Origin: an uncultured Oscillibacter sp.
GTDB taxonomy: Bacteria; Bacillota; Clostridia; Oscillospirales; Oscillospiraceae
Direction: 5' to 3'
Assembly (NCBI GenBank): GCA_946494635.1
Contig: CAMMCS010000019.1
Location: 1-17,730, forward strand
DNA length: 17,730 nucleotides
Under the pieces are notes generated by a model. That model was not told the origin of the DNA. It made no database searches and worked only from the letters and a program-made list of their open reading frames with translations. Positions 1 through 6,145 of the stretch are shown here, one piece after another. A program made the position numbers and the translations under genes. Numbering within the stretch: position 1 is the stretch's first letter; each line of letters begins with the position of its first letter.

Positions 1-512
1 AGCTCCGCCAGGCCGGCGCCGGCCGCCACGGCGGCAGCAGCGGCGTCCACCCGCGCACCCGCCGCCAGAAGCAGCTCCCCCGGCATATATTCCTCGCCCC
101 GGCGGCAGATATTCTTTCCGGCGGTTCCCGGATGAAAAATCTGGACGGCATCCTCCCCCAGATCCGTATCCTCCTGCCGGATCACAGTGTCTGCGCCCTC
201 CGGAATCATGCATCCGGTCATCAGACGCACCGCCTGTCCCCGGCGGATGCCGGTTTCCGACGGCATACCCGCATACAGCTTGTCCACCACCTGAAGCCGC
301 ACCGGCCGATCCGGCGCGGCCTCGGCCACATCCGCCGCAAACACCGCGTACCCGTCCAGCGGGGAGCGGTCAAAGGGAGGCTGGAACAGCGTGCTCCGGA
401 TTTCCCGGGTCAGGCGGCGTCCCACAGCCTCCGCCAGGGGAACCCACTCCTCCTGCAAAACCGGCGTATGCTCCAGAACCAGTGCTCTGGCCTCTTCAAG
501 GGTGACTGACAT
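1..512 (-). CDS. moeA: Molybdopterin molybdotransferase MoeA, N-terminal part (cut by window edge)
   Basis: MoeA inserts molybdenum into adenylylated molybdopterin, the last common step of molybdenum cofactor synthesis, in the cytoplasm. Only the first ~170 residues are inside the window; the gene runs off the left edge. The translation starts MSVTLEEARALVLEHTPVL and contains the family landmarks FDRSPLDGYAV (usual form FDNSAMDGYAV) near residues 45-55 and GQAVRLMTGCMIPEGADTVI near residues 92-111. The ATG at 512-510 is the natural start; it overlaps the 3' end of mobB by 17 nt in another frame, so the two are translationally coupled. The leader upstream of mobB should control both. Family assignment is secure; completeness cannot be judged. 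Confidence 0.93.
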   Translation of the reverse strand, partial: MSVTLEEARALVLEHTPVLQEEWVPLAEAVGRRLTREIRSTLFQPPFDRSPLDGYAVFAADVAEAAPDRPVRLQVVDKLYAGMPSETGIRRGQAVRLMTGCMIPEGADTVIRQEDTDLGEDAVQIFHPGTAGKNICRRGEEYMPGELLLAAGARVDAAAAAVAAGAGLAE

Positions 513-1011
513 CCCTGTGCTCTCCTCTCTGTTCTCTCATCCATTGCATCAAAAACGCCGCCATGGGGGCCGGATCCTCCAGCGGCAGAACCGGGCATGG
601 CGCCGCCAGCGGCGTATCGCTGACAATGGCCAGGCACGCTTCCGCCGGAACCGCCAGCGGTTTTCCGGACGCCGCGCGATACAGGGCGATGATGGGAAAC
701 GGCCCCGTTTTATAGCCCTCCGCCAAAATCAGATCCACATTCCGGAAGTGCCGGACGGCATCCTCCGGGGCGACAGGCCGCCGCTCCATATACGCAAACG
801 CGGAAGGCGATGCAATGGCCACCGCGTCAGCCCCGGCGGAGGCCAGGCGGTCTGTGTCACTTCCCGCAGTATCCAGCGCAAAGCCGTGGCCGTCATGCTT
901 CAGGACGCCCACACGCACACCTGCCTCCTTGAGCTGCGGAATCAATCTCTCCAAATACGTTGTCTTCCCCGTGTCGGACCACGCGGCAAACGCGACCACC
1001 GGAACAGCCAA
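496..1011 (-). CDS. mobB: Molybdopterin-guanine dinucleotide biosynthesis protein MobB
   Basis: MobB is a small P-loop GTP-binding adaptor that assists MobA in attaching GMP to molybdopterin, giving the MGD cofactor used by DMSO-reductase-family enzymes such as the one encoded upstream. About 171 aa, the usual family length. Seen: P-loop AAWSDTGKTT at residues 9-18, the MobB-typical LKHDGHGF segment, TAGSDTDRLASAGADAV, and DLILAEGYK. The first glycine of Walker A (GxxxxGKT) is Ala here. The frame is open for another ~120 codons upstream, but that part covers the promoter and structured leader and resembles no protein. I therefore place the start at the TTG 1011-1009, six nt after an AGGGGGG ribosome binding site (1024-1018). 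Overlaps moeA by 17 nt. Confidence 0.88.
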   Translation of the reverse strand: MAVPVVAFAAWSDTGKTTYLERLIPQLKEAGVRVGVLKHDGHGFALDTAGSDTDRLASAGADAVAIASPSAFAYMERRPVAPEDAVRHFRNVDLILAEGYKTGPFPIIALYRAASGKPLAVPAEACLAIVSDTPLAAPCPVLPLEDPAPMAAFLMQWMREQRGEHRDVSHP

Positions 1012-1029
1012 GGGAATCCCCCCTGAACA

Positions 1030-1243
1030 TTGAAATCTAAAGAGCGTGTCTGCCCAACGGCAAAACACGCTCCAAATCTGTACTCGTACGCTCTGGCAGC
1101 GTGCTTTCTTCTCAAACCCGGAAAGTTGCCCCGTTTCCAGGACAGCTCGGCCATACAAAGGCGCATGGCGGCGGCAGAACCGTGGGAAGTCCGTTAGGTT
1201 CTGCCACTCGAAAGCAGCATCATGCAAACTTCTGTTTTTTGCT
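1030..1243 (-). promoter_or_regulatory. Structured 5' leader of mobB-moeA, candidate molybdenum-cofactor riboswitch
   Basis: From the predicted transcription start near 1243 to mobB there are ~230 nt with no credible ORF but dense helices on the minus strand: GGCAGAACC/GGTTCTGCC (1205-1197 with 1181-1173, 9 bp); GCCAT/ATGGC; a 6-bp stem 1143-1138/1133-1128 capped by a GAAA tetraloop; CCTGGAAA with TTTCCGGG as an alternative; ACGCT/AGCGT; and a final 8+4-bp hairpin. CCTAAC (1198-1193) and TATGG (1155-1151) resemble the halves of the 11-nt GAAA-tetraloop receptor, although the first half also lies in the 9-bp stem, so the structures compete. Moco-sensing RNAs are known upstream of Moco synthesis genes and some use a tetraloop/receptor. 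That this is one is inference from position and shape, not an alignment. Confidence 0.45.
1041..1072 (-). terminator. Hairpin before mobB, possible expression platform
   Basis: GAGCGTGT (1072-1065) pairs perfectly with ACACGCTC (1049-1042), with an inner TGCC/GGCA helix and CAAC-type loop. On the minus strand it is followed by TTTAGATTT, a weak U-rich run. It lies ~30 nt upstream of the mobB start, at the end of the structured leader, where a riboswitch-controlled terminator would be expected. The interrupted U tract makes it a weaker terminator than the one at 16467-16498. Confidence 0.5.
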
Positions 1244-1249
1244 GCATCT

Positions 1250-1279
1250 ATTATAATGCGGCCGCGGCGGTTTTGCCAA
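1250..1279 (-). promoter_or_regulatory. Sigma-A-type promoter for mobB-moeA
   Basis: On the minus strand TTGGCA (1279-1274) and a perfect TATAAT (1255-1250) are separated by 18 nt. This is a good vegetative promoter pair, predicted to start transcription near 1243 and to produce the structured leader. Confidence 0.75.
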
Positions 1280-1281
1280 TT

Positions 1282-1334
1282 GCTTTTATCGGTATGGGCA
1301 ATCGAAAAAAACGATTGCCCATACCGATAAAAGC
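1282..1334. repeat. Perfect 23-bp inverted repeat with 7-nt homopolymer loop
   Basis: Bases 1282-1304 are the exact reverse complement of 1312-1334, separated by seven A (plus strand). It sits between the terminator of the molybdoenzyme pair and the -35 box of the mobB promoter (3 nt away). Neither strand has a T tract after the stem, so it is not a standard intrinsic terminator. Its last bases overlap the stem of the neighbouring hairpin (1332-1368), so the two cannot form fully at the same time. Possible roles: backup transcription block, operator, or a relic of a small mobile repeat. Confidence 0.85.
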
Positions 1335-1368
1335 AGGGAGACGGAGATACAGCCTCTGTCTCCCTGCT
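1326..1368 (-). terminator. Intrinsic terminator after the molybdoenzyme operon
   Basis: On the minus strand AGCAGGGAGAC (1368-1358) pairs with GTCTCCCTGCT (1342-1332), an 11-bp GC-rich stem with a 15-nt loop, followed by TTTTATC. It lies 35 nt after the stop codon of the [4Fe-4S] subunit gene. Confidence 0.75.
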
Positions 1369-1402
1369 CTGGTTCTTCATCCCGGGCCGGGTGGTGCGCG
1401 CC

Positions 1403-1927
1403 TCACTTTTTCCGCAGGCCCAGCTGGTCGATGAGGGCGTTGCAGGCCTTGGTGCTGCCGCTGGCCTTGTACTCCTCCTCGGTCACGCAGGTGAGGGCGC
1501 CGAAGGAGCATGCCCGCACGCAGGCGGGGTCCAGCCCATTCTTCACCCGCTCGTTGCACCCGTCGCACTTCACCATCTTCCCGTCGGAGGCCCGGTACCG
1601 GGGCGCCCCGAAGGGGCACGCCATGGCGCAGCTCTTGCACCCGATGCAGTTGGTGTTGTCGTACACCGTGAACCCGGTCTCCGGGTCTTTGTACAGGCAT
1701 CCCACTGGGCAGGCCGGGATGCAGGGCGCGTCCACGCAGTGCATGCAGGCGGCGGAGATGTAGGCAAAGTAGGTGCCCCCGTCCGCCAGGGGGATCTCAT
1801 TGTCAAAGGTCTGGCGGAAGCACTTGTCCCCGGCGGCCAGGTCTGTGTCGTTCTGGTCCAGGCACCCCATCATGCAGGCCGAGCAGGCAGAGCATTTGTC
1901 CTGGTCGAATACAAAAACATGTTTCAT
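1403..1927 (-). CDS. Four-cluster [4Fe-4S] electron-transfer subunit of the molybdoenzyme (DmsB/HycB type)
   Basis: A 174-aa iron-sulfur protein that should pass electrons between a donor and the molybdopterin subunit encoded just upstream. It has 16 cysteines in four clusters: CSACSACMMGC at residues 12-22; CMHCVDAPCIPACPVGC around 61-77; CIGCKSCAMACPFG around 94-107; and a C-x2-C-x11-C-x3-C set around 121-139, the pattern of DmsB/PhsB/NrfC-type subunits. There is no signal peptide or membrane helix, so it is predicted cytoplasmic. The ATG lies only 3 nt past the stop of the catalytic gene and its ribosome site (GGAGG) is inside that gene's end, indicating co-translation. No membrane anchor (DmsC/NrfD) gene follows; a terminator comes next. 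The redox partner is unknown. Confidence 0.92.
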   Translation of the reverse strand: MKHVFVFDQDKCSACSACMMGCLDQNDTDLAAGDKCFRQTFDNEIPLADGGTYFAYISAACMHCVDAPCIPACPVGCLYKDPETGFTVYDNTNCIGCKSCAMACPFGAPRYRASDGKMVKCDGCNERVKNGLDPACVRACSFGALTCVTEEEYKASGSTKACNALIDQLGLRKK

Positions 1928-1930
1928 CGT

Positions 1931-4084
1931 TTACGCCTCCTGTACCTTGCGAATGTTGCAGCGCATCCCCTTGAAGCCGGGGTACCCGGAGTACGGATCC
2001 AGGTGGTTCCGGCCGATCAGCTCGTTGACGTTGGCCTCCGTATAGCCGTGGAGCGTCATCAGCACGCCGGGCTGGGACCGGGCCGTCACCTTCACCTTCA
2101 TGCGGATCTTCCCGTAGGGGCTGTACAGCTCCACGGGCTCTCCATTTTGAAGGCCCAGCCGCTCCGCGTCCGTGGTATAGACCTCGATGGTGGGGTCGGG
2201 CCGCAGGCTCCGCAGCCACGGGGTCTCGTGGGTGCGGGAGTGGATGGCATGAGGCAGGCGGGCGCCGGTGCACAGGTAGAAGGGATAGGCCGCCTTCGTC
2301 TCGGGGTCGTTCTGATCCTCCAGGGGATCCCGGTAGCTGGGCAGGGGATCCAGGCCGTACTTGGGGTCGATGGCGGCAATGGCATTGGAGTAGAACTCAA
2401 ACTTGCCGCTGGGGGTCTTGAAGCCGTCTTCCAAACACTTCCCGGGGCGGGGAGGCCACTGAGCAATAGGAACTTTGACAGGCAGATCGCTCTTCTTCAG
2501 ATCCGCAACTGTCAGACCGCAGCCGTCGATGATCCAGTCCATGCACGCTTCGTAGCCGGCCTTCAGCAGATCGTCGTCCAGATCCATCACCCGGGCCAAC
2601 TCGCAGAGGATGTCCGTGTCGGACTTGGACTCATACAGGGGCGTGATGACCGGCTGTGTGAAGGTCAGGTAGCCGCCCTGATAGGCCTTTAATTCTCCAC
2701 GCTCAACAGATGTACAAGCCGGGAGTACAATGTCAGCATATTTGCAGGTCATTGTCATAAATAGATCTGTGTTTACAAAGAAATCCAAATTATTCTTCAT
2801 GGCTTTGAGAAGCTGATTGGTTTGCGGAAACATTTTTGCGTTCATACCCAGACCGAAGATGGCTTTAATGGGATATGGATCAGCCGTCTCCACCTGCCGA
2901 AGCAAATCCATGGATTGGAATTCATCAAATTGAGCATCCCACAAGGGAAAACGCTCCGCGCCGATCCGTTTCGCACCGCCTGGGTAACGATTGGATCGGA
3001 ACTCGTGTTCCCGTGTTACGAATCCAGCTGGTTTATGTAGGTACGTCATCACGCCAGGTACATTACCGCCTGCTCTATCAAAATTACCGGTGAGCGCGCT
3101 TAAGCATACAGTGGCACGATGCGTATTAAACCCATTGATGTGATGCACCAGAGCGGAGGCGGAGAAGTTGATGCAGGCGGGGCCATTGGTGGCAAAGAGC
3201 TTTGTTGCCTCCAGAATCTTGCCGCCGTCCAATCCTGTGATCTCGCAAACCTTATCCAAAGGATACTGATCCACCAGCTCCTTGTACTTGTCAAAGCCGA
3301 AGGTGTACTTCTCCACATAGTCCATGTCCGCCCAGCCGTTGTCGATGATGAGCTTGGCCATGCCCAGGGCCAGGGCCCCGTCAGTGCCGGGCCGGATCTT
3401 CAGGAAGATATCCGCCAGGTTCTTGGAGGCCGGCGTGTCCCGGATGTCGATGATGATGACCTTGCCGCCCCGCTCCTTCAGCTTCTGGACGCCGGCCACA
3501 TTCAGGTGATTCGAATAGTACCCATCAAAATTCCAGCCCAAAAATGTGTTGGCATGAATCAAGTCAGTCGCACCAACTGCACCAGAGGTAACCTTATAGC
3601 CAATGACCATGGAAGCACTACAAGTACTATCATCCGTGCCGAAGTTCACGCTGCCGAATACATGTGCAAAACGATGGAAAATTGGCCGGTACCACTTGCA
3701 GTAGCCGCTGAAGAACGCCACGGAGTTGGCGGAGTAAGCCTCCTTCACCTTGTTCAGGTTCTCCGCGATGATCTGGTAGGCCTCATCCCAGCTGATGGGC
3801 TCGAACTTGCCCTCGCCGCGCTCCCCGCCCCGCTTCAGCGGCGTCTTGATCCGATCCTCCCGGTAGACATAATTCCGCAGGCTGGATCCCTTCGTGCACA
3901 GATGCCCGTGGTTATAGGGGTGCTCCATCGTCCCCTCCACCCGGATGATCTTCCCGTCCTTCACATAGCAGTCCACACCGCAGTGGATGCCGGGGCTGCA
4001 GATGGCGCACAAGGAGTGTTTGACCTCGATCCCGGTGTCCTCGCCGGGGATCTTGGCCTTGATCTTCTTTTCTAACTCAGTCAA
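1931..4084 (-). CDS. Molybdopterin oxidoreductase catalytic subunit, DMSO-reductase family (substrate unknown)
   Basis: A 717-aa bis-MGD enzyme. The N-terminus carries an Fe4S4-type motif, C26-x2-C29-x5-C35-x27-C63, with an extra C39. The segment DDSTC (C155) sits where the protein ligand of molybdenum is found in this superfamily, which suggests Cys ligation. Central motifs such as GMNAKMFPQTNQLL and YADIVLPACTSVERGE are typical, and the last ~120 residues form the molybdopterin-dinucleotide-binding domain (CTGARLPHAIHSRTHETPWL). There is no twin-arginine signal, so it is cytoplasmic. Start: TTG 4084-4082 with GGGAGGG 7 nt upstream; the stop of an upstream gene fragment overlaps it. Base composition is uneven: by hand count, 2761-2820 is 33% GC and 2221-2280 is 70% GC. 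No TorD-like chaperone is in the window. Reaction not assignable from sequence alone. Confidence 0.93.
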   Translation of the reverse strand: MTELEKKIKAKIPGEDTGIEVKHSLCAICSPGIHCGVDCYVKDGKIIRVEGTMEHPYNHGHLCTKGSSLRNYVYREDRIKTPLKRGGERGEGKFEPISWDEAYQIIAENLNKVKEAYSANSVAFFSGYCKWYRPIFHRFAHVFGSVNFGTDDSTCSASMVIGYKVTSGAVGATDLIHANTFLGWNFDGYYSNHLNVAGVQKLKERGGKVIIIDIRDTPASKNLADIFLKIRPGTDGALALGMAKLIIDNGWADMDYVEKYTFGFDKYKELVDQYPLDKVCEITGLDGGKILEATKLFATNGPACINFSASALVHHINGFNTHRATVCLSALTGNFDRAGGNVPGVMTYLHKPAGFVTREHEFRSNRYPGGAKRIGAERFPLWDAQFDEFQSMDLLRQVETADPYPIKAIFGLGMNAKMFPQTNQLLKAMKNNLDFFVNTDLFMTMTCKYADIVLPACTSVERGELKAYQGGYLTFTQPVITPLYESKSDTDILCELARVMDLDDDLLKAGYEACMDWIIDGCGLTVADLKKSDLPVKVPIAQWPPRPGKCLEDGFKTPSGKFEFYSNAIAAIDPKYGLDPLPSYRDPLEDQNDPETKAAYPFYLCTGARLPHAIHSRTHETPWLRSLRPDPTIEVYTTDAERLGLQNGEPVELYSPYGKIRMKVKVTARSQPGVLMTLHGYTEANVNELIGRNHLDPYSGYPGFKGMRCNIRKVQEA

Positions 4085-4286
4085 GAGATATCCCTCCCAA
4101 AAAGTCGATAAAGCTGTCCGGGAACCCGTTCTTCTGCAGATAGCAGGCTGTCCGCACGTCCATCCCCGCCTCCGGGCTTTCGATGGACTTGATGAACACG
4201 TTCTTTACGATCCCGTTGCTGTCGGCGGACCCGATCATGTTGATGCACTTGATCCCGTTTCCGTCTTTGACCGCCTTGATGTACCG
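4077..4286 (-). pseudogene. 3' stub of an unrecognised gene, upstream partner of the molybdoenzyme
   Basis: In the minus strand a frame encodes about 68 codons beginning YIKAVKDGNGIKCINMIG and ending FPDSFIDFLGGISLD, stopping at TGA 4079-4077, which overlaps the TTG start of the molybdoenzyme by 8 nt. Such coupling, and codon use like a real gene, suggest the C-terminal end of a protein once co-transcribed with the molybdoenzyme. Directly upstream in this frame is a stop (4289-4287), at the point where the opposite-strand LacI-like stub begins. I do not recognise the family. It is probably non-functional, and the original promoter of the molybdoenzyme operon has been lost with its 5' part. 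Confidence 0.6.
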
Positions 4287-4608
4287 TCAGGCAAACGCCT
4301 GGCTGGAAAAGCATCCCGATGTGGATGCGATCTTTACCGTCCCGGACAGCGCCGCGGCCGTCAGCCAGGCGATCCGGGAGCGCGGGCTCATCGGAAAAAT
4401 CATTCACATCGGCTATGGCATGACAGACTCTACCCGTCCCTGCATCCTGGAGGGCTCGCTCAGCGCCGCAATCGGCCACCGGGCCGAACACCAGGGCTAT
4501 ATGCCTTTTTCCATCCTGCTGGACTACTTTGCCACAGGAAAGCTGCCGGACTTCCGGCGGGTCCTGATGCTGAACGATATTTTCATCAAGCAGAACAGCG
4601 TCTTCTGA
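4279..4608 (+). pseudogene. 5'-truncated LacI-family (periplasmic-binding-protein-like) regulator
   Basis: About 108 codons from YRQANAWLEKHPDVDAIF to FIKQNSVF match the C-terminal ligand-binding lobe of LacI/GalR-type regulators: WLEKHPDVDAIFTVPDSAAAV is the usual segment before 'A.G...A....G..IP', and ILEGSLSAAIGHRAEHQGY the usual Q/E-dependent dimer region. The DNA-binding helix-turn-helix and first lobe (~220 residues) are missing. The plus frame stays open back to 4183, but that stretch is antisense to the neighbouring stub and does not look like LacI, so no intact protein is expected. It points in the same direction as the sulfatase operon and may be the remains of its regulator. Confidence 0.75.
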
Positions 4609-4804
4609 TTCTCCGGAGGTCCGCATCGGCATAAACGCGCCCATGCGGCGCGGCCAAAGCCGCTCCCCGTACAGGCGCGGCTCTGCCGGATGCCTTCCCG
4701 GAAAGCATCTCTATTCTCCGCAGGCCCGGGGGCTGCCCGGCTGAAGAAGGCCGCGCGCATACTGTGCCGGCAGCGCCCGGCAAGATCAAAAGAGGTAATC
4801 TTAC
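4609..4804. other. Gap before the sulfatase operon, no clear promoter
   Basis: Contains the ribosome binding site of the next gene (AGAGG about 8 nt before its ATG). I see no convincing -35/-10 pair, operator palindrome or terminator, so the start of the operon transcript may lie elsewhere or may have been disturbed by the rearrangement upstream. Confidence 0.4.
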
Positions 4805-6091
4805 ATGTCTTCATCGCAGAAAACCTTTCAAATCTTCATCCGGCCCCAGCAGGAGCGCACATATTTTGAGCTCCCCTTCTCCGTGCCGGAAAATGTCTGC
4901 CGGATGGATCTTTCCTACACCTATCAGCGGTACGAGCCTGAAGCCGATCCGGGGCCCGGCAGTCCTCCTCCCCGGGAAGTCAACATCATTGATCTGGCTC
5001 TGCGGGACAGCACGGGAAATTTCATCGGCGCATCCGGTGCCGGCCGCAGCCAAATCCATATTTCGGCGACGGACAGTTCCGCCGGTTATGCAAAGACGGC
5101 CCCCCTTCCCGGTTCATGGGCAGTGATCGTCGGCGCGTATAAGGTCGCGCCCGCAGGCGTCCTCGTCTCCTACAGCGTCACCTTCACCTTTCGGGAGCGG
5201 ACGCTTTTAAAAGGAGATCCCCATGTACACTCCAACGCCTCGGACGGTGCTTTTTCCAGAGAGCAGCTGCTGGCAGAATCCAAGAAAATCGGGCTGGACT
5301 TTTTCTTTCTGACCGATCATAATAATTACGCCCATAACTCCCCCCCGATGGAATACGACCACGTCTGTCTCTTCCCTGGGTCGGAATGGACGCACTATGA
5401 CGGCCACGCCGGCATGCTGGGCGTGTGCCGTCCTCTGCGCAGCCCCTTTTGCGTAAATTCCGCGGCCGGCGCATGGGAAAAGCTGGATGAAGCGCGGCAG
5501 AATGGGGCGCTTGTCATTCTGAACCACCCCTTCTGCCCGACGTGCGGCTGGCACTTCGGGCTGGAGGGCCACACATTTGATCTGATCGAGGTCTGGAACG
5601 GCCACACGGTTCCTGCGGGGAATCAGGCCTGCCTGGCGTGGTGGCATCAGCAGCTCTGTACCGGGAAGCGTCTCCCCGTCATCGGCGGCAGTGATTTCCA
5701 CCGGATCCTGCCAGGCCTGCAGCTGGGGAGCCCTACCACCGCTGTCTATGCCATGTCCCGATCCATGGAGGACATCCTGGCCGCCATGCGGCAGGGGAAC
5801 TGCTATCTGCTCGCCGCGCCGGACGGTCCGGATCTTTGGGCCGAGGCTGACGGGGCAATCCTGGGAGAGACGGCCGCGGGCGGAAGCTGTGTCACAATCC
5901 GCCTCTCCCATCTGTCCGGAGATGAAACCCTGCGGATGATTACGGACCTTGGCCAGGAAGAGGCCGCCTGCCCCCCGCGGGAACTGACGCTCTCCCGAGC
6001 TTTCCCGCGGGCCGGATTTGTCCGGTTTGAGCTGCGCCGGGGAGATCAGCTGATTCTGCTTTCCAACCCCATCTATTTTCAGCTCACCTGA
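4805..6091 (+). CDS. PHP-domain metallohydrolase, CehA/McbA type
   Basis: A 428-aa protein. Residues 1-135 look like a beta-rich N-terminal domain, followed by a PHP phosphoesterase-like metal site: HVHSNASDG (H140, H142, D147), FLTDHNN (D171, H172), PGSEW (E194), ILNHPF (H241) and GGSDFH (D297, H299). These are the ligands expected for a di- or trinuclear metal centre. CehA/McbA relatives hydrolyse phosphoesters, carbamates or esters; the substrate here is unknown. No signal peptide, so cytoplasmic. It is the first gene of an eight-gene plus-strand run and lies 54 nt ahead of the first sulfatase. The context suggests it removes an ester-linked substituent from the same sulfated substrate, but this is inference. 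Confidence 0.88.
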   Translation: MSSSQKTFQIFIRPQQERTYFELPFSVPENVCRMDLSYTYQRYEPEADPGPGSPPPREVNIIDLALRDSTGNFIGASGAGRSQIHISATDSSAGYAKTAPLPGSWAVIVGAYKVAPAGVLVSYSVTFTFRERTLLKGDPHVHSNASDGAFSREQLLAESKKIGLDFFFLTDHNNYAHNSPPMEYDHVCLFPGSEWTHYDGHAGMLGVCRPLRSPFCVNSAAGAWEKLDEARQNGALVILNHPFCPTCGWHFGLEGHTFDLIEVWNGHTVPAGNQACLAWWHQQLCTGKRLPVIGGSDFHRILPGLQLGSPTTAVYAMSRSMEDILAAMRQGNCYLLAAPDGPDLWAEADGAILGETAAGGSCVTIRLSHLSGDETLRMITDLGQEEAACPPRELTLSRAFPRAGFVRFELRRGDQLILLSNPIYFQLT

Positions 6092-6145
6092 TGGGCGCAA
6101 TGAATAGATAAATATGTGTATCATATGGAGGAGGCATCAGGGCAT

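Noticed and set aside
1012..1380. N-terminal extension of MobB by about 120 residues
   Set aside because: The extension would cover a consensus promoter, a structured leader and a perfect inverted repeat, and it resembles no MobB. A TTG with a ribosome site is at 1011.
1391..2692. Long plus-strand open frame opposite the molybdoenzyme operon
   Set aside because: The minus strand shows cysteine clusters and molybdopterin motifs; the plus frame is low-complexity shadow sequence.
3119..4075. Plus-strand open frame opposite the N-terminal half of the molybdoenzyme
   Set aside because: Shadow of a clearly coding minus strand; no family motif.
4183..4278. Apparent start of the LacI-like fragment at ATG 4183
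   Set aside because: This stretch is antisense to the neighbouring gene stub and does not resemble LacI; similarity begins only near 4279.
6116..6145. GTG start for the first sulfatase at 6116
   Set aside because: The GGAGGAGG ribosome site lies downstream of it and fits the ATG at 6146, which directly precedes the usual sulfatase N-terminus.
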